DNA of 64,000 bases from an uncultured Bariatricus sp. (GCA_934307065.1 CAKRCD010000012.1:1-64000); one strand, 5' to 3'. Shown: positions 46,184 through 54,911, counted from the stretch's first letter. The notes: generated from the letters alone by a model not told the origin. Program-made: numbers and translations.

Positions 46184-48376
46184 ATGAACAAGCTGGTAAA
46201 ATTTTTAAAACCGTATGCCGTGACAATTGCAGCAATTTTTGCAGTACTGATGATGCAGGCATATTGTGACTTATCATTGCCATCCTATACTTCTGACATA
46301 GTCAATGTAGGAATTCAGCAAGGTGGTATCGATGATAAGGTTCCGATGGTATTGTCGGAGGAAGATTTGCGGAAGCTGACGATATTTATGAGTCAGGAGG
46401 AGGCAGCGCAGGTAAAAGACAGCTACACCTTACAGACAGAAGATACAGAGTATGATTACGATGGAGCTGTCTATGAATTAAAGAGTCAGATACAGCAAGA
46501 TGAAGAAGAACTAGATGAATTGGCAGATATTATGCAGCTTCCGATGTTTATCAATGTGAGTGCAGCATCTGACGATGAGATGGCACAAAAAATGGAAATG
46601 TTTGGTATAATTCCGGAGGAACAGAAAAATACAGCACTGGAGCAGGTAAAGGAACAAATGAAGGATGTACCGGACATGATACTTACCCAGAGCGTACCGG
46701 TTTACATTAAGTCGGTGTATCAGGAGCTGGGAGTAAATACAGACAAGATTCAGATACAATACATCCTGCATACAGGACTCAAAATGTTAGGACTTGCGCT
46801 TCTTGGAATGGTGGCAAGCATTACAGTAGGGTTCCTTGCAGCCAGAGTGGCAGCCAGTACTGGACGAGATTTACGTTCCAGAGTATTTACTAAGGTAATT
46901 GGATTTTCCAATACAGAATTTGATAAATTTTCAACGGCTTCCCTGATTACACGAAGCACCAATGATATTCAGCAAATCCAGACGCTTACAGTCATGCTTT
47001 TGCGAATTGTGCTCTACGCACCGGTTCAGGCAATCGGTGGTATTATCAAGGTATTCCACACCAATGTAGATATGATTTGGATTATTGCGTTGGGTGTAGC
47101 GTTGGTATTTATGATTGTGATTGTGCTCTTTATCGTGGCAATGCCAAGATTTAAGAGGCTGCAGACACTGGTAGACCGGCTGAATCTGGTTATGCGTGAA
47201 ATCCTGACAGGACTTCCGGTAATTCGTGCTTTCAGTAAAGAAAAACACGAAGAAGAGAGATTTGACAAAGCCAACCGTGATTTGATGAAAACCAACCTGT
47301 TTGTAAACCGGGCCATGACATTTATGATGCCGCTTATGATGCTGGTTATGAATGGAATTACGGTATTAATCGTCTGGTGTGGCGCGGCAGGCATTGATAA
47401 AGGGCAGATGCAGGTGGGTGATATGATGGCATTTATTCAGTATACGATGCAGATTATAATGTCCTTCCTGATGATTTGTATGATTTCGATTATGCTTCCA
47501 AGAGCAGCTGTAGCAGCAGAACGTGTGGATGAAATTCTGACAAGTGAGACTGTTATTGATGACCCGGAAGAACCGAAACACTTGCCGGAGAACAGCAAAG
47601 GAGAAGTTACGTTTGAACATGTTTATTTCCGCTATCCGGGAGCAGAGCATGATGTGTTACATGATTTGAACTTTGTGGCAAAACCGGGACAGACCACGGC
47701 TATCATCGGAAGTACCGGATGTGGAAAATCGACACTGATTAATCTGATTCCTCGTTTCTATGATGTAACAGAGGGGCATATCCGGGTTGATGGCATGGAT
47801 GTACGTGAAATGACCCAGCATGACCTCAGAGATAAAATCGGTTATGTTCCACAGAAGGGTGTGCTGTTCTCGGGAACGATCGCATCCAATATTTTATATG
47901 GCAATCCGGATGGGACAGAAGCGGAAATGAAAGAAGCTGCTTCTATCGCACAGGCAACTGAATTTATTGATGAAAAACCGAAGAAATATGAAAGCACGAT
48001 TGCGCAGGGCGGAACCAATGTCTCCGGTGGACAGAAGCAGAGACTTTCCATCGCAAGAGCAATTGCAAAGAAACCGGAAATCTTTATTTTCGATGACAGT
48101 TTCTCTGCACTGGATTATAAGACGGATGTAGTACTTAGAACTGCATTGAAAGAAAAGACACAGGATTCTACCGTAATTATTGTAGCACAGCGAATTAGTA
48201 CAATTCTGCATGCAGAGCAGATTATTGTACTGGATGAAGGAAAGATTGCCGGAATCGGTACTCACAATGAATTATTGAGGTCTTGTGAAGCATACTATCA
48301 GATTGCGTCATCTCAGTTATCACAGGAAGAATTAAGACGGAATCTGGAAGCAGATGAAGGAAAGGAGGAATGCTAA
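46184..48376 (+). CDS. Heterodimeric ABC exporter, degenerate-site subunit
   Basis: This 730-residue half-transporter has six helices plus an ATPase. A segment of about 150 residues between helices 1 and 2 (about 40-195, Glu/Gln-rich with coiled-coil character) should lie outside the cell and makes it longer than the usual 580. Walker A is GSTGCGKSTL and the signature VSGGQKQRLSIARAI is canonical, but Walker B is FIFDDSFSALD (Asp instead of the catalytic Glu) and the switch is VAQRIST (Gln instead of His). These are the marks of the non-hydrolysing half in TM287/288- and BmrCD-like pumps. Confidence 0.92.
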   Translation: MNKLVKFLKPYAVTIAAIFAVLMMQAYCDLSLPSYTSDIVNVGIQQGGIDDKVPMVLSEEDLRKLTIFMSQEEAAQVKDSYTLQTEDTEYDYDGAVYELKSQIQQDEEELDELADIMQLPMFINVSAASDDEMAQKMEMFGIIPEEQKNTALEQVKEQMKDVPDMILTQSVPVYIKSVYQELGVNTDKIQIQYILHTGLKMLGLALLGMVASITVGFLAARVAASTGRDLRSRVFTKVIGFSNTEFDKFSTASLITRSTNDIQQIQTLTVMLLRIVLYAPVQAIGGIIKVFHTNVDMIWIIALGVALVFMIVIVLFIVAMPRFKRLQTLVDRLNLVMREILTGLPVIRAFSKEKHEEERFDKANRDLMKTNLFVNRAMTFMMPLMMLVMNGITVLIVWCGAAGIDKGQMQVGDMMAFIQYTMQIIMSFLMICMISIMLPRAAVAAERVDEILTSETVIDDPEEPKHLPENSKGEVTFEHVYFRYPGAEHDVLHDLNFVAKPGQTTAIIGSTGCGKSTLINLIPRFYDVTEGHIRVDGMDVREMTQHDLRDKIGYVPQKGVLFSGTIASNILYGNPDGTEAEMKEAASIAQATEFIDEKPKKYESTIAQGGTNVSGGQKQRLSIARAIAKKPEIFIFDDSFSALDYKTDVVLRTALKEKTQDSTVIIVAQRISTILHAEQIIVLDEGKIAGIGTHNELLRSCEAYYQIASSQLSQEELRRNLEADEGKEEC

Positions 48377-50197
48377 ATGGCTGGACATGGACATGGTCCT
48401 ATGAGGGCAGGAGAAAAAGCAAAAGATTTTAAAGGGACAATGAAAAAGCTTTGGAATTATATCAGCGAATATAGAATCGGACTTTTCTTTGTCATGGTAT
48501 TTGCAATCTGCAGTACGGTATTTAGTATAGCCGGACCAAAGATTTTAGGAAAAGCGACCACTGAAATTTTCAATGGATTAGTTGGAAAAATTACTGGTGG
48601 AAGCGGGATTGATTTTGAAAAATTAGGAAAAATCCTGATCGGACTCCTCTGCCTGTATGTGGCGAGTGCAGTATTCTCTTTTATACAAGGTTATATTATG
48701 ACAGGAATTTCCCAGAAAATAACCTATCGCATGCGAAAAGATATTTCCGAGAAAATCCATCGTATGCCAATGAATTATTTTGATAAAGTTACACATGGAG
48801 AAGTACTTTCACGAGTTACCAATGACGTGGACACCTTAAGTCAGAGCCTGAATCAGAGTGCAACCCAGCTCATTACTTCTACGACTACACTGATCGGTGT
48901 GCTGATTATGATGCTTAGCATAAGTCCGTTGATGACAGTAGTAGCACTGTTAATACTTCCGGTTTCGCTGGCATTGATTTCCGTGATAGTGAAACGTTCA
49001 CAGAAATTCTTCCGCGACCAGCAGAATTATCTGGGGCATGTAAATGGACAGGTAGAAGAAGTATACGGTGGACATAATATTGTCAAGGCATTTAACAAAG
49101 AAGAAGACGTTATTCGTACATTCAATGAGACAAACGACATTTTATATCAATCTGCGTGGAAATCACAGTTTCTCTCCGGAATGATGATGCCAATCATGCA
49201 GTTTGTCGGAAATCTTGGATATGTAGGTGTCTCCATCTTAGGTGGTTACCTTGCAATCAAAGGAAGCATTGAAGTTGGAGATATCCAGTCCTTCATTCAA
49301 TATGTACGAAGCTTCACTCAGCCAATCCAGCAGATAGCTCAGGTGGCAAATATGCTCCAGTCAACGGCAGCAGCTTCCGAACGAGTATTTGAATTTTTGG
49401 AAGAAGAGGAAGAAGTACAGACAGTAGAACATCCGGTTTCTATTGAAGGCTTGAAAGGAAATGTGTCTTTCGACCATGTAAAATTTGGTTACAATCCAGA
49501 CCACATTATTATCAAAGACTTCTCAGTAGATGTAAAACAAGGACAGAAAATTGCCATTGTAGGACCAACCGGTGCAGGCAAAACTACTATGATCAAATTG
49601 CTCATGCGTTTTTATGATGTCAACGAAGGAGTAATTGCCGTAGACGGACACGACATTAAAGATTTCAATCGCGGAGAACTTCGGGAAATGTTCGGAATGG
49701 TATTACAGGATACCTGGCTGTTCAATGGAACCATCGAAGATAATATCAAATATGGTAAATTAAATGCGACCCACGAAGAAGTGGTAGAAGCAGCCAAGGC
49801 AGCTTACGTAGACCAGTTCGTGCAGACCCTGCCAAACGGCTATAACATGGTATTAAATGAAGAAGCAAGCAATGTGTCACAAGGACAAAAACAGCTTCTT
49901 ACTATCGCAAGAGCTATTCTTGCAGACCCGAAAATCCTGATATTAGACGAAGCAACCAGCTCCGTAGATACCAGAACCGAAATTCGCATCCAGAAAGCAA
50001 TGGATAACCTGATGGAAGGAAGAACAAGCTTCATTATTGCTCACAGACTGTCCACCATCCGGGATGCAGACCTCATCCTCGTCATGAAAGACGGTGATAT
50101 CGTCGAACAAGGAAAACACCAGGAACTCCTCAACCAAAACGGCTTCTACGCAGAACTGTATAATTCACAATTTGAATCAGCTACAAGCTGTGCATAA
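48377..50197 (+). CDS. Heterodimeric ABC exporter, catalytic subunit
   Basis: The 606-residue partner begins directly after the stop of the first subunit. An N-terminal GHGHGPMRAGEKAKDFKG tail precedes six helices. The ATPase has Walker A GPTGAGKTTM, canonical LILDEATSSVD and the His-switch IAHRLST, but its signature is VSQGQKQLLTIARAI (Gln for Gly). It thus supplies the working Walker site and pairs its changed signature with the degenerate site of the partner. The pair probably exports lipids, peptides or drugs under MarR control. Confidence 0.93.
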   Translation: MAGHGHGPMRAGEKAKDFKGTMKKLWNYISEYRIGLFFVMVFAICSTVFSIAGPKILGKATTEIFNGLVGKITGGSGIDFEKLGKILIGLLCLYVASAVFSFIQGYIMTGISQKITYRMRKDISEKIHRMPMNYFDKVTHGEVLSRVTNDVDTLSQSLNQSATQLITSTTTLIGVLIMMLSISPLMTVVALLILPVSLALISVIVKRSQKFFRDQQNYLGHVNGQVEEVYGGHNIVKAFNKEEDVIRTFNETNDILYQSAWKSQFLSGMMMPIMQFVGNLGYVGVSILGGYLAIKGSIEVGDIQSFIQYVRSFTQPIQQIAQVANMLQSTAAASERVFEFLEEEEEVQTVEHPVSIEGLKGNVSFDHVKFGYNPDHIIIKDFSVDVKQGQKIAIVGPTGAGKTTMIKLLMRFYDVNEGVIAVDGHDIKDFNRGELREMFGMVLQDTWLFNGTIEDNIKYGKLNATHEEVVEAAKAAYVDQFVQTLPNGYNMVLNEEASNVSQGQKQLLTIARAILADPKILILDEATSSVDTRTEIRIQKAMDNLMEGRTSFIIAHRLSTIRDADLILVMKDGDIVEQGKHQELLNQNGFYAELYNSQFESATSCA

Positions 50198-50201
50198 ATA
50201 G

Positions 50202-50262
50202 AAAAACTCCCACCCACACGCAATGTGCTTGCACAATTACGGTGCGGGTGGGAGTTTTTTTA
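50202..50262 (+). terminator. Strong terminator of the exporter operon
   Basis: AAAAACTCCCACCC (50202-50215) pairs with GGGTGGGAGTTTTT (from 50246), ending in seven or more T. Confidence 0.92.
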
Positions 50263-50264
50263 TT

Positions 50265-50510
50265 TATATACGGCGCCAGCCGTCAGCCATAATGAGCACA
50301 GCGAATTAGGGCTGAGCACAGCGTAAGCAGTGAGTTTGTTGAGCGCTAGCGCAATATGCCAGAGGCTGATTTTTTGCGGATATATACGGTGCCAGCCGTC
50401 ATCCGACGAAGATCTGCTTTGGCGGATGAGCACAGCGTAAGCAGGAATGAAGCGCGAGCCGTCACCCGGATGGGCGAAGCACAGCCGGGTGTGCACAGCG
50501 TAGTTGTGAA
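50265..50510. repeat. GC-rich array of three hairpin modules with covarying stems
   Basis: Non-coding. Three modules share the border GCCGTCA (50279, 50395, 50458) on the left and GCACAGCGTA on the right, yet their stems differ while staying paired: TCAGCC/GGCTGA (50283-50315), TCATCCG/CGGATGA (50399-50429), CACCCGG/CCGGGTG (50463-50491). TACGGYGCCAGCCGTCA occurs twice (ending at 50285 and 50401), and GAGCACAGCGTAAGCAG twice (50314, 50428). GCGCTAGCGC (50343-50352) is a palindrome. The GC content is well above its surroundings. It looks like an amplified intergenic element under selection for base pairing. Confidence 0.7.
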
Positions 50511-50578
50511 AAAATATCACGCAATGCGTCAACACTGCTTATTCCTTACTATATAAATTTAATATCACTACAAATATA

Positions 50579-50607
50579 TTGAAATAACAATGATATAACA
50601 TTATAAT
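50579..50607 (+). promoter_or_regulatory. Promoter for the antitoxin gene
   Basis: TTGAAA (50579-50584), 17 bases, perfect TATAAT (50602-50607). Confidence 0.65.
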
Positions 50608-50634
50608 AAAAGAAAAGAAGTGGAGGTATTTGAA

Positions 50635-50862
50635 ATGGCAAGTACAATTCAAATCAGAGTAGATGATGACTTGAAGAATAAAGCAGATCAACTTTTCAAA
50701 GACCTTGGAACGGACACAACATCGGCAATAAGAATGTTTTTGACGAAGGCTGTTGCATATAATGGATTTCCATTTGAAATAAAAAAAACAGTGCGTAATC
50801 CTTATGCATCTATGACAGAAGAAATGCTTCAGAGATTGGAACAATCCAGAGAATCATCATAA
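50635..50862 (+). CDS. RelB/DinJ-family antitoxin
   Basis: This 75-residue ribbon-helix-helix protein opens with STIQIRVDDDLKNKADQLFKDLGTDTTSAIRMFLTKAV, the DinJ/RelB pattern for DNA binding. It continues with a toxin-binding tail ending MTEEMLQRLEQSRESS. The ATG at 50635 has GTGGAGGTATTTGAA upstream. It would autorepress its promoter and neutralise a RelE-type mRNA interferase. The adjacent toxin gene is broken, so this antitoxin is probably an orphan. Confidence 0.88.
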   Translation: MASTIQIRVDDDLKNKADQLFKDLGTDTTSAIRMFLTKAVAYNGFPFEIKKTVRNPYASMTEEMLQRLEQSRESS

Positions 50863-50914
50863 ACTGGGAATTATCGAAATGCAGAAACTGTAATTTCAGA
50901 TATGAGAGAAAAAT

Positions 50915-51120
50915 ATGGATTATAGAGTAGTTGTGACCGTAGAAGCAGAAGAAGATTTAAATCAGTTTATTCAGTATCTGCTTTGGGAAAAGCAGAATGA
51001 GCAGGCTGCAAAAATTTTCAAAAGCACAGATATTTCATGTTATATAGAATAGAAAAAGATATAGTATATGTAGATGACATTTTTCATGAGTTACAAGACT
51101 ATGAAAATAGAATGATATAA
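50915..51120 (+). pseudogene. Broken RelE/ParE-type toxin gene
   Basis: A frame starting at 50915 encodes a normal toxin N-terminus (MDYRVVVTVEAEEDLNQFI and on to AAKIF) but stops at 51052. A different frame from 51034 encodes a normal toxin C-terminus (YRIEKDIVYVDDIFHELQDY) and ends with TAA at 51120. About 30-40 central residues are missing, so an internal out-of-frame deletion has removed the core. Position and order fit a dinJ-yafQ/relBE pair. Confidence 0.75.
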
Positions 51121-51236
51121 ATGAGCTTGTAATCTGAGTAACCAATAAGTATTATCTTAGGTGTGAAGTCTTTATTTAATTAATAAATATTTCAGGTCTT
51201 TACTTTTATGTAGAAAAAATACGGAGGAATTTTGAA

Positions 51237-51914
51237 ATGTCGCGAAGAGTAGAAGTGGTCGATTACCGCCCGGAATGGGAAAAGGAATATAGAGAAGAAT
51301 CAAAGAAAATCAAACAGGCATTGGGGAAGAATTGTGTTTCCATTGAACATATAGGAAGCACAGCCGTGAAAGGAATGAAAGCCAAGCCAATTATTGACAT
51401 TATGCCGGTTGTGAAGAAACTTTCTGCTGTAGATGAAGTGCATGAGGAACTGGAAGCACTTGGTTATGTATGTAAAGGGGAAAATGGAATTGCCGGCAGA
51501 CGATTCTTCGTCAAAGGCGGGGAAAATCCAACATTTCATGTTCATATTTTTGAAGAACGAAATAAAAATGAAATCGGAAGACATCTGGCGGTTCGAGAAT
51601 ATTTAAGAAATCATCCGGAAGATGCAAAGGAGTACAGCGAATTAAAGAGTCGTCTTGCAGCAGAATATCCAGAGGATATTGACGGCTATTGCGGTGGAAA
51701 AGCAGATTATGTGAATGGACTGGAGAAAAAGGCGGTCCAGTGGACAGAAAAGCAGATGAAGATTGGCAGTTATGGCTCTATGGGGATGTGCATGGGAATG
51801 TGTCTCGGAGTAGCGATTGGAACGGCAACTTCCAATCTTGCAGTCTGCATGAGTCTTGGCCTGGCGATTGGTCTGGTAGTAGGCACTTTTGTCGGCAGGG
51901 CAAAAGCAAAATAA
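51237..51914 (+). CDS. GrpB-family (UPF0157) nucleotidyltransferase-like protein with glycine-zipper tail
   Basis: The protein has 225 residues. Residues 1-170 are the GrpB domain: VEVVDYRPEWEKEY, IEHIGSTAVKGMKAKPIIDI (the nucleotidyltransferase GS-type motif), NPTFHVHIFEE and LRNHPEDAKEYSELK. Function in bacteria is poorly known; a link to CoaE is known from fusions. Residues 175-225 are an added Gly/Met/Ala-rich pair of hydrophobic helices (MGMCMGMCLGVAIGTATSN and GLAIGLVVGTFVGRAKAK), a glycine-zipper that could insert in the membrane. Most GrpB proteins end before this. CGGAGGAATTTTGAA precedes the ATG. Confidence 0.85.
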   Translation: MSRRVEVVDYRPEWEKEYREESKKIKQALGKNCVSIEHIGSTAVKGMKAKPIIDIMPVVKKLSAVDEVHEELEALGYVCKGENGIAGRRFFVKGGENPTFHVHIFEERNKNEIGRHLAVREYLRNHPEDAKEYSELKSRLAAEYPEDIDGYCGGKADYVNGLEKKAVQWTEKQMKIGSYGSMGMCMGMCLGVAIGTATSNLAVCMSLGLAIGLVVGTFVGRAKAK

Positions 51915-51944
51915 ACAAGGAAAAGAATATAGAAGTAAGGAAAA

Positions 51945-51978
51945 CGGGCGGAAAACTTAGTGTTTCTGCCCGCTTTTT
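51945..51978. terminator. Bidirectional terminator between convergent genes
   Basis: CGGGCGGAAAAC (51945-51956) pairs with GTGTTTCTGCCCG (51960-51972) with T-runs on the right and an A-run on the left, serving both the GrpB gene and aroA. Confidence 0.85.
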
Positions 51979-51997
51979 TCAATCTCTCCTATACTAA

Positions 51998-53314
51998 TTA
52001 TCCTTGAATTTTCTCTAATGTCTGGAAGAAATCAGGATAAGACACATCTACACACTGGCTGTCCAAAATGGTTGTGGTTCCTTCCGCAGCAAGTCCTGCG
52101 ATGGCAAATGCCATTGCAATACGATGATCCAGATAGCTGTTGACGACACCACCATGGACGGGATTGCCGCCATGTATGATCATACCGTCTTCGGTAGGGG
52201 TCACATTCACACCCAGAGACTTTAATCCTTCTGTAGTGGTCCAGATGCGGTCCGTTTCTTTAACCTTGAGTTCAGCGGCATCTTTGATGATGGTAGTTCC
52301 CTCAGCGAAAGCTGCCATGACAGCAATCATCGGAATTTCATCAATCAGAGTGGAGATGAGCGCTCCTTCAATCGTGGTTCCGTGGAGAGAACTTGTCTTT
52401 ATAAGAAGGTCAGAAGTCGGTTCTCCATTTCCGGTGTGCGGATTCATATAAGTGATATTTGCACCCATGGCTTCACATACCTTTAAAATGCCAGCCCGGG
52501 TAGGATTGATTCCAACATTTTGAATTAATAGTTCCGAATTCGGTACTAAGAGCCCTGCTGCAATGAAATAAGCAGCAGAAGAAATATCACCGGGAACAAC
52601 AATAGCATGTCCATATAATTCTTCACAAGGAGAGATGGAAATCACAGCACTGTCATCGGGGTTCATCTTTGTAGTTACCTGCGCTCCAAATTCATTTAAC
52701 ATCAGTTCTGTATGATTGCGGGATAAATTGGGTTCGGTCACTGTAGTCACACCGTCTGCATAAATACCAGCCAGTAAGAGTGCCGATTTTACCTGTGCAG
52801 AAGCCACCTTCGAGTGATAATGAATCCCTGTAAGTGTGGGTTTAACCCCAACCGGAAGATGTGCGTTAATAAGGAGAGGAGCACATCCATTTATAAACTT
52901 GCTTTGGATATCAGCGCCCATCATTTGCAGAGGCTCCATAATCCGGTTCATAGGACGGCTGTTTAACGAAGCATCTCCTGAGAGTGTGGAAGCAAATGCC
53001 TGTCCTGACAAAATGCCGGAAATCAGACGGGTGGTAGTCCCACTGTTTCCTACATTTAATATTTTAGATGGTGCGGAAAGTCCGTGAAGCCCTTTCCCAT
53101 GAACGATGATTTTCTCATTTGTATTTTCAATTTCAATTCCCATTTCCCGAAAACAGCCAATCGTTGAAAGACAGTCTGCACCTTGCAGAAAGTGAGTGAT
53201 TTCTGTTGTTCCTTTGGCAAGTGCCCCAAACATGACTGAGCGGTGCGAAATGGATTTATCTCCGGGAATCTGTATTTCTCCCCGGAGTCCTTTGGATGCT
53301 GTATGTATTTCCAT
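51998..53314 (-). CDS. aroA: 3-phosphoshikimate 1-carboxyvinyltransferase (EPSP synthase)
   Basis: AroA transfers enolpyruvyl from PEP to shikimate-3-phosphate. The protein has 438 residues from the ATG at 53314 (GATGAGGTAACTTTC upstream). The frame stays open 126 codons further, but that part is antisense-like overlap with tyrA and not plausible. Motifs are LRGEIQIPGDKSISHRSVMFGALA, LNVGNSGTTTRLISGIL, GDASLNSRPMNRIMEPL, VKETDRIWTTTEGLKSLG and DHRIAMAFAIAG. It follows tyrA after 58 bases as part of an aromatic amino acid operon. Confidence 0.95.
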   Translation of the reverse strand: MEIHTASKGLRGEIQIPGDKSISHRSVMFGALAKGTTEITHFLQGADCLSTIGCFREMGIEIENTNEKIIVHGKGLHGLSAPSKILNVGNSGTTTRLISGILSGQAFASTLSGDASLNSRPMNRIMEPLQMMGADIQSKFINGCAPLLINAHLPVGVKPTLTGIHYHSKVASAQVKSALLLAGIYADGVTTVTEPNLSRNHTELMLNEFGAQVTTKMNPDDSAVISISPCEELYGHAIVVPGDISSAAYFIAAGLLVPNSELLIQNVGINPTRAGILKVCEAMGANITYMNPHTGNGEPTSDLLIKTSSLHGTTIEGALISTLIDEIPMIAVMAAFAEGTTIIKDAAELKVKETDRIWTTTEGLKSLGVNVTPTEDGMIIHGGNPVHGGVVNSYLDHRIAMAFAIAGLAAEGTTTILDSQCVDVSYPDFFQTLEKIQG

Positions 53315-53372
53315 GAAAGTTACCTCATCTTTATTTTTTTTTAAATGTGACGAAAAGGTCTGACAGACCTGT

Positions 53373-54470
53373 CTATCGTTCGTAAATAGTATAGCGGTGA
53401 CGCTGAAGCAGTTCAGCTGCCCGCCCGCTTGCCTGCCCATCGTAAAATTCAATGCGCAGAACACCTTCCTCAAACTCACGGTTATGAATGATTCCAATAT
53501 TTTTAATACTGATGCTATTGGAAGCGAGGATAGTCGCAATGGTTGCAATAGCACCGGATTCATCCGGAATGTCGCAGTAAATACAGAAGGCTTTCTTGAT
53601 AGGTCCCGCGGAAGATTCCGGCATGGAGCTGCGGTAATTGCGGGAATGGTCAAACATATCATAAATCTGCTGTTCTTCTCCCTGCTCCACATATTTCTTT
53701 GCCTGGGTCAGGGCCTGAATATAGTTTTCTAATATAGAGGAAATGTTTTCTCTGTTCTGCGCGCAGATGTGCTGCCACATGGTAGGAGAAGAAGAAGCAA
53801 TCCGGGTAATATCCTTGAATCCTCCGGCGGCAAGCTGCTTCATCAGTTCATTTTCCGTATCCGTGTCTTTGACAAAATTTACCAGAGAAGCAGCGATAAT
53901 ATGTGGAAGGTGACTGATTGTGCCTGTTACATAGTCATGTTCTTTGTAATCCAATACCAGAGGAATTGCATGAAGGGATTCCACTAAGTCATGATATCTT
54001 GCAACTTTTTCTTCAGAAACGGAAGAAGAAGGTGTCAGAATATAATATGCGTTTTCAATCAGAATCGGCTTCGCATTGGAAAACCCGCTTTTTTCCGAAC
54101 CGGCCATTGGATGCCCACCGATAAAGTATGGTTCCAGTCCAAGGCGGATGACCTCCTCATGAATTGGTGTTTTCACACTTCCAACATCCGTCAGAATCAA
54201 ATCGTCATGCAGATATGGAAGCATTTGCTGTAAATAAGCAGTATTAAATGCCACAGGTGCACATAAAAATATGTAATCACAATTTTGAAAATTGTTGTCA
54301 ATTGTAGTGCATGCAACATGAATCACTGATTCCTGCGTAGCGAGGGCAAGTGTTTCTTTATTTTTATCGAAAGCGACAATTTCATATTCCGGGTAATATT
54401 GCCGGATTGCTTTGGCAATAGAGCCACCGATCAGTCCCAGCCCGATAAATCCGATTTTGTTGTATTTCAT
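53373..54470 (-). CDS. tyrA: Prephenate dehydrogenase with ACT domain
   Basis: TyrA oxidatively decarboxylates prephenate to 4-hydroxyphenylpyruvate for tyrosine synthesis. The 365 residues have the Rossmann motif GFIGLGLIGGSIAKAI, DVGSVK, and GGHPMAGSEKSGF with the catalytic His. A C-terminal ACT domain (about 290-365, FCIYCDIPDESGAIATIATIL) probably binds tyrosine for feedback control. It is the first gene of a tyrA-aroA operon that has a long structured leader. Confidence 0.95.
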   Translation of the reverse strand: MKYNKIGFIGLGLIGGSIAKAIRQYYPEYEIVAFDKNKETLALATQESVIHVACTTIDNNFQNCDYIFLCAPVAFNTAYLQQMLPYLHDDLILTDVGSVKTPIHEEVIRLGLEPYFIGGHPMAGSEKSGFSNAKPILIENAYYILTPSSSVSEEKVARYHDLVESLHAIPLVLDYKEHDYVTGTISHLPHIIAASLVNFVKDTDTENELMKQLAAGGFKDITRIASSSPTMWQHICAQNRENISSILENYIQALTQAKKYVEQGEEQQIYDMFDHSRNYRSSMPESSAGPIKKAFCIYCDIPDESGAIATIATILASNSISIKNIGIIHNREFEEGVLRIEFYDGQASGRAAELLQRHRYTIYER

Positions 54471-54530
54471 AAGCGGTTGTCCTTTCTATAAGTTCCTTTA
54501 AGATCTAAACATTAATGGGATATTGGGTTA

Positions 54531-54704
54531 AAAGCCCGAGGCTTTGATGCCTGCAGATTGTTCTGTGCTTTGCACTCCCACAATCTGCCCCCAATATTCG
54601 CATATCGTGGGATTATCATCCCACTTTTAAGCTCATATCGGGGCGGGTTCCAAGGTCTTTCATCCACTTATGAGCAAGCTCATGTGGATTCAGACCTTTA
54701 GACC
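54531..54704 (-). repeat. Structured leader of tyrA-aroA; dispersed repeat, copy 2
   Basis: Four hairpins in a row (plus-strand wording): AAAGCC/GGCTTT (54531-54545), GCAGATTGT/ACAATCTGC (54553-54588), GTGGGAT/ATCCCAC (54607-54624), and a long stem in which AAGGTCT, ATCCAC and ATGAGC meet GCTCAT, GTGGAT and AGACCTT (54651-54704). Alternative pairing GCTCATA (54631-54637) with TATGAGC (54669-54675) excludes part of the last stem, as in a switch. The interval 54607-54675 resembles 8651-8711. It would be transcribed in the tyrA leader. Confidence 0.65.
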
Positions 54705-54715
54705 CTGGCATCATT

Positions 54716-54744
54716 ATTTTAGTGCATTCCGCCTCCTCTGTCAA
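54716..54744 (-). promoter_or_regulatory. Promoter of tyrA-aroA
   Basis: On the minus strand TTGACA (54739-54744), 17 bases, TAAAAT (54716-54721). It gives a leader of about 240 bases. Confidence 0.65.
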
Positions 54745-54846
54745 TAAATCGACACTTTAAAGTGGGAAAGTAAAATTTTGTTTATGAAAAAAGTATATAC
54801 AAGTGGGAGGGAAAATTGATTTTGTTGTTAAAAAATGATAAAAAGG

Positions 54847-54875
54847 TTGTAAATTGATAGAAAATTTAGTACAAT
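54847..54875 (+). promoter_or_regulatory. Promoter of the EF-G paralogue
   Basis: TTGTAA (54847-54852), 17 bases, TACAAT (54870-54875), then CGAGGAGGCAGC before the ATG at 54912. Confidence 0.65.
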
Positions 54876-54911
54876 AAGTACATGAAATTTTGAAACGAGG
54901 AGGCAGCATAG

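Noticed and set aside
50265..50510. CRISPR array
   Set aside because: Repeats are unevenly spaced, the variable parts are self-complementary stems rather than spacers, and no cas genes are present.
53315..53692. N-terminal extension of the aroA frame by 126 codons
   Set aside because: It overlaps the tyrA C-terminus in another frame, has no family similarity, and EPSP synthase homology plus a ribosome site begin at the ATG at 53314.
54471..54911. T-box or other known aromatic amino acid riboswitch ahead of tyrA
   Set aside because: No GGTGGTACCGCG-type sequence on either strand; the hairpins do not match a class I can name.
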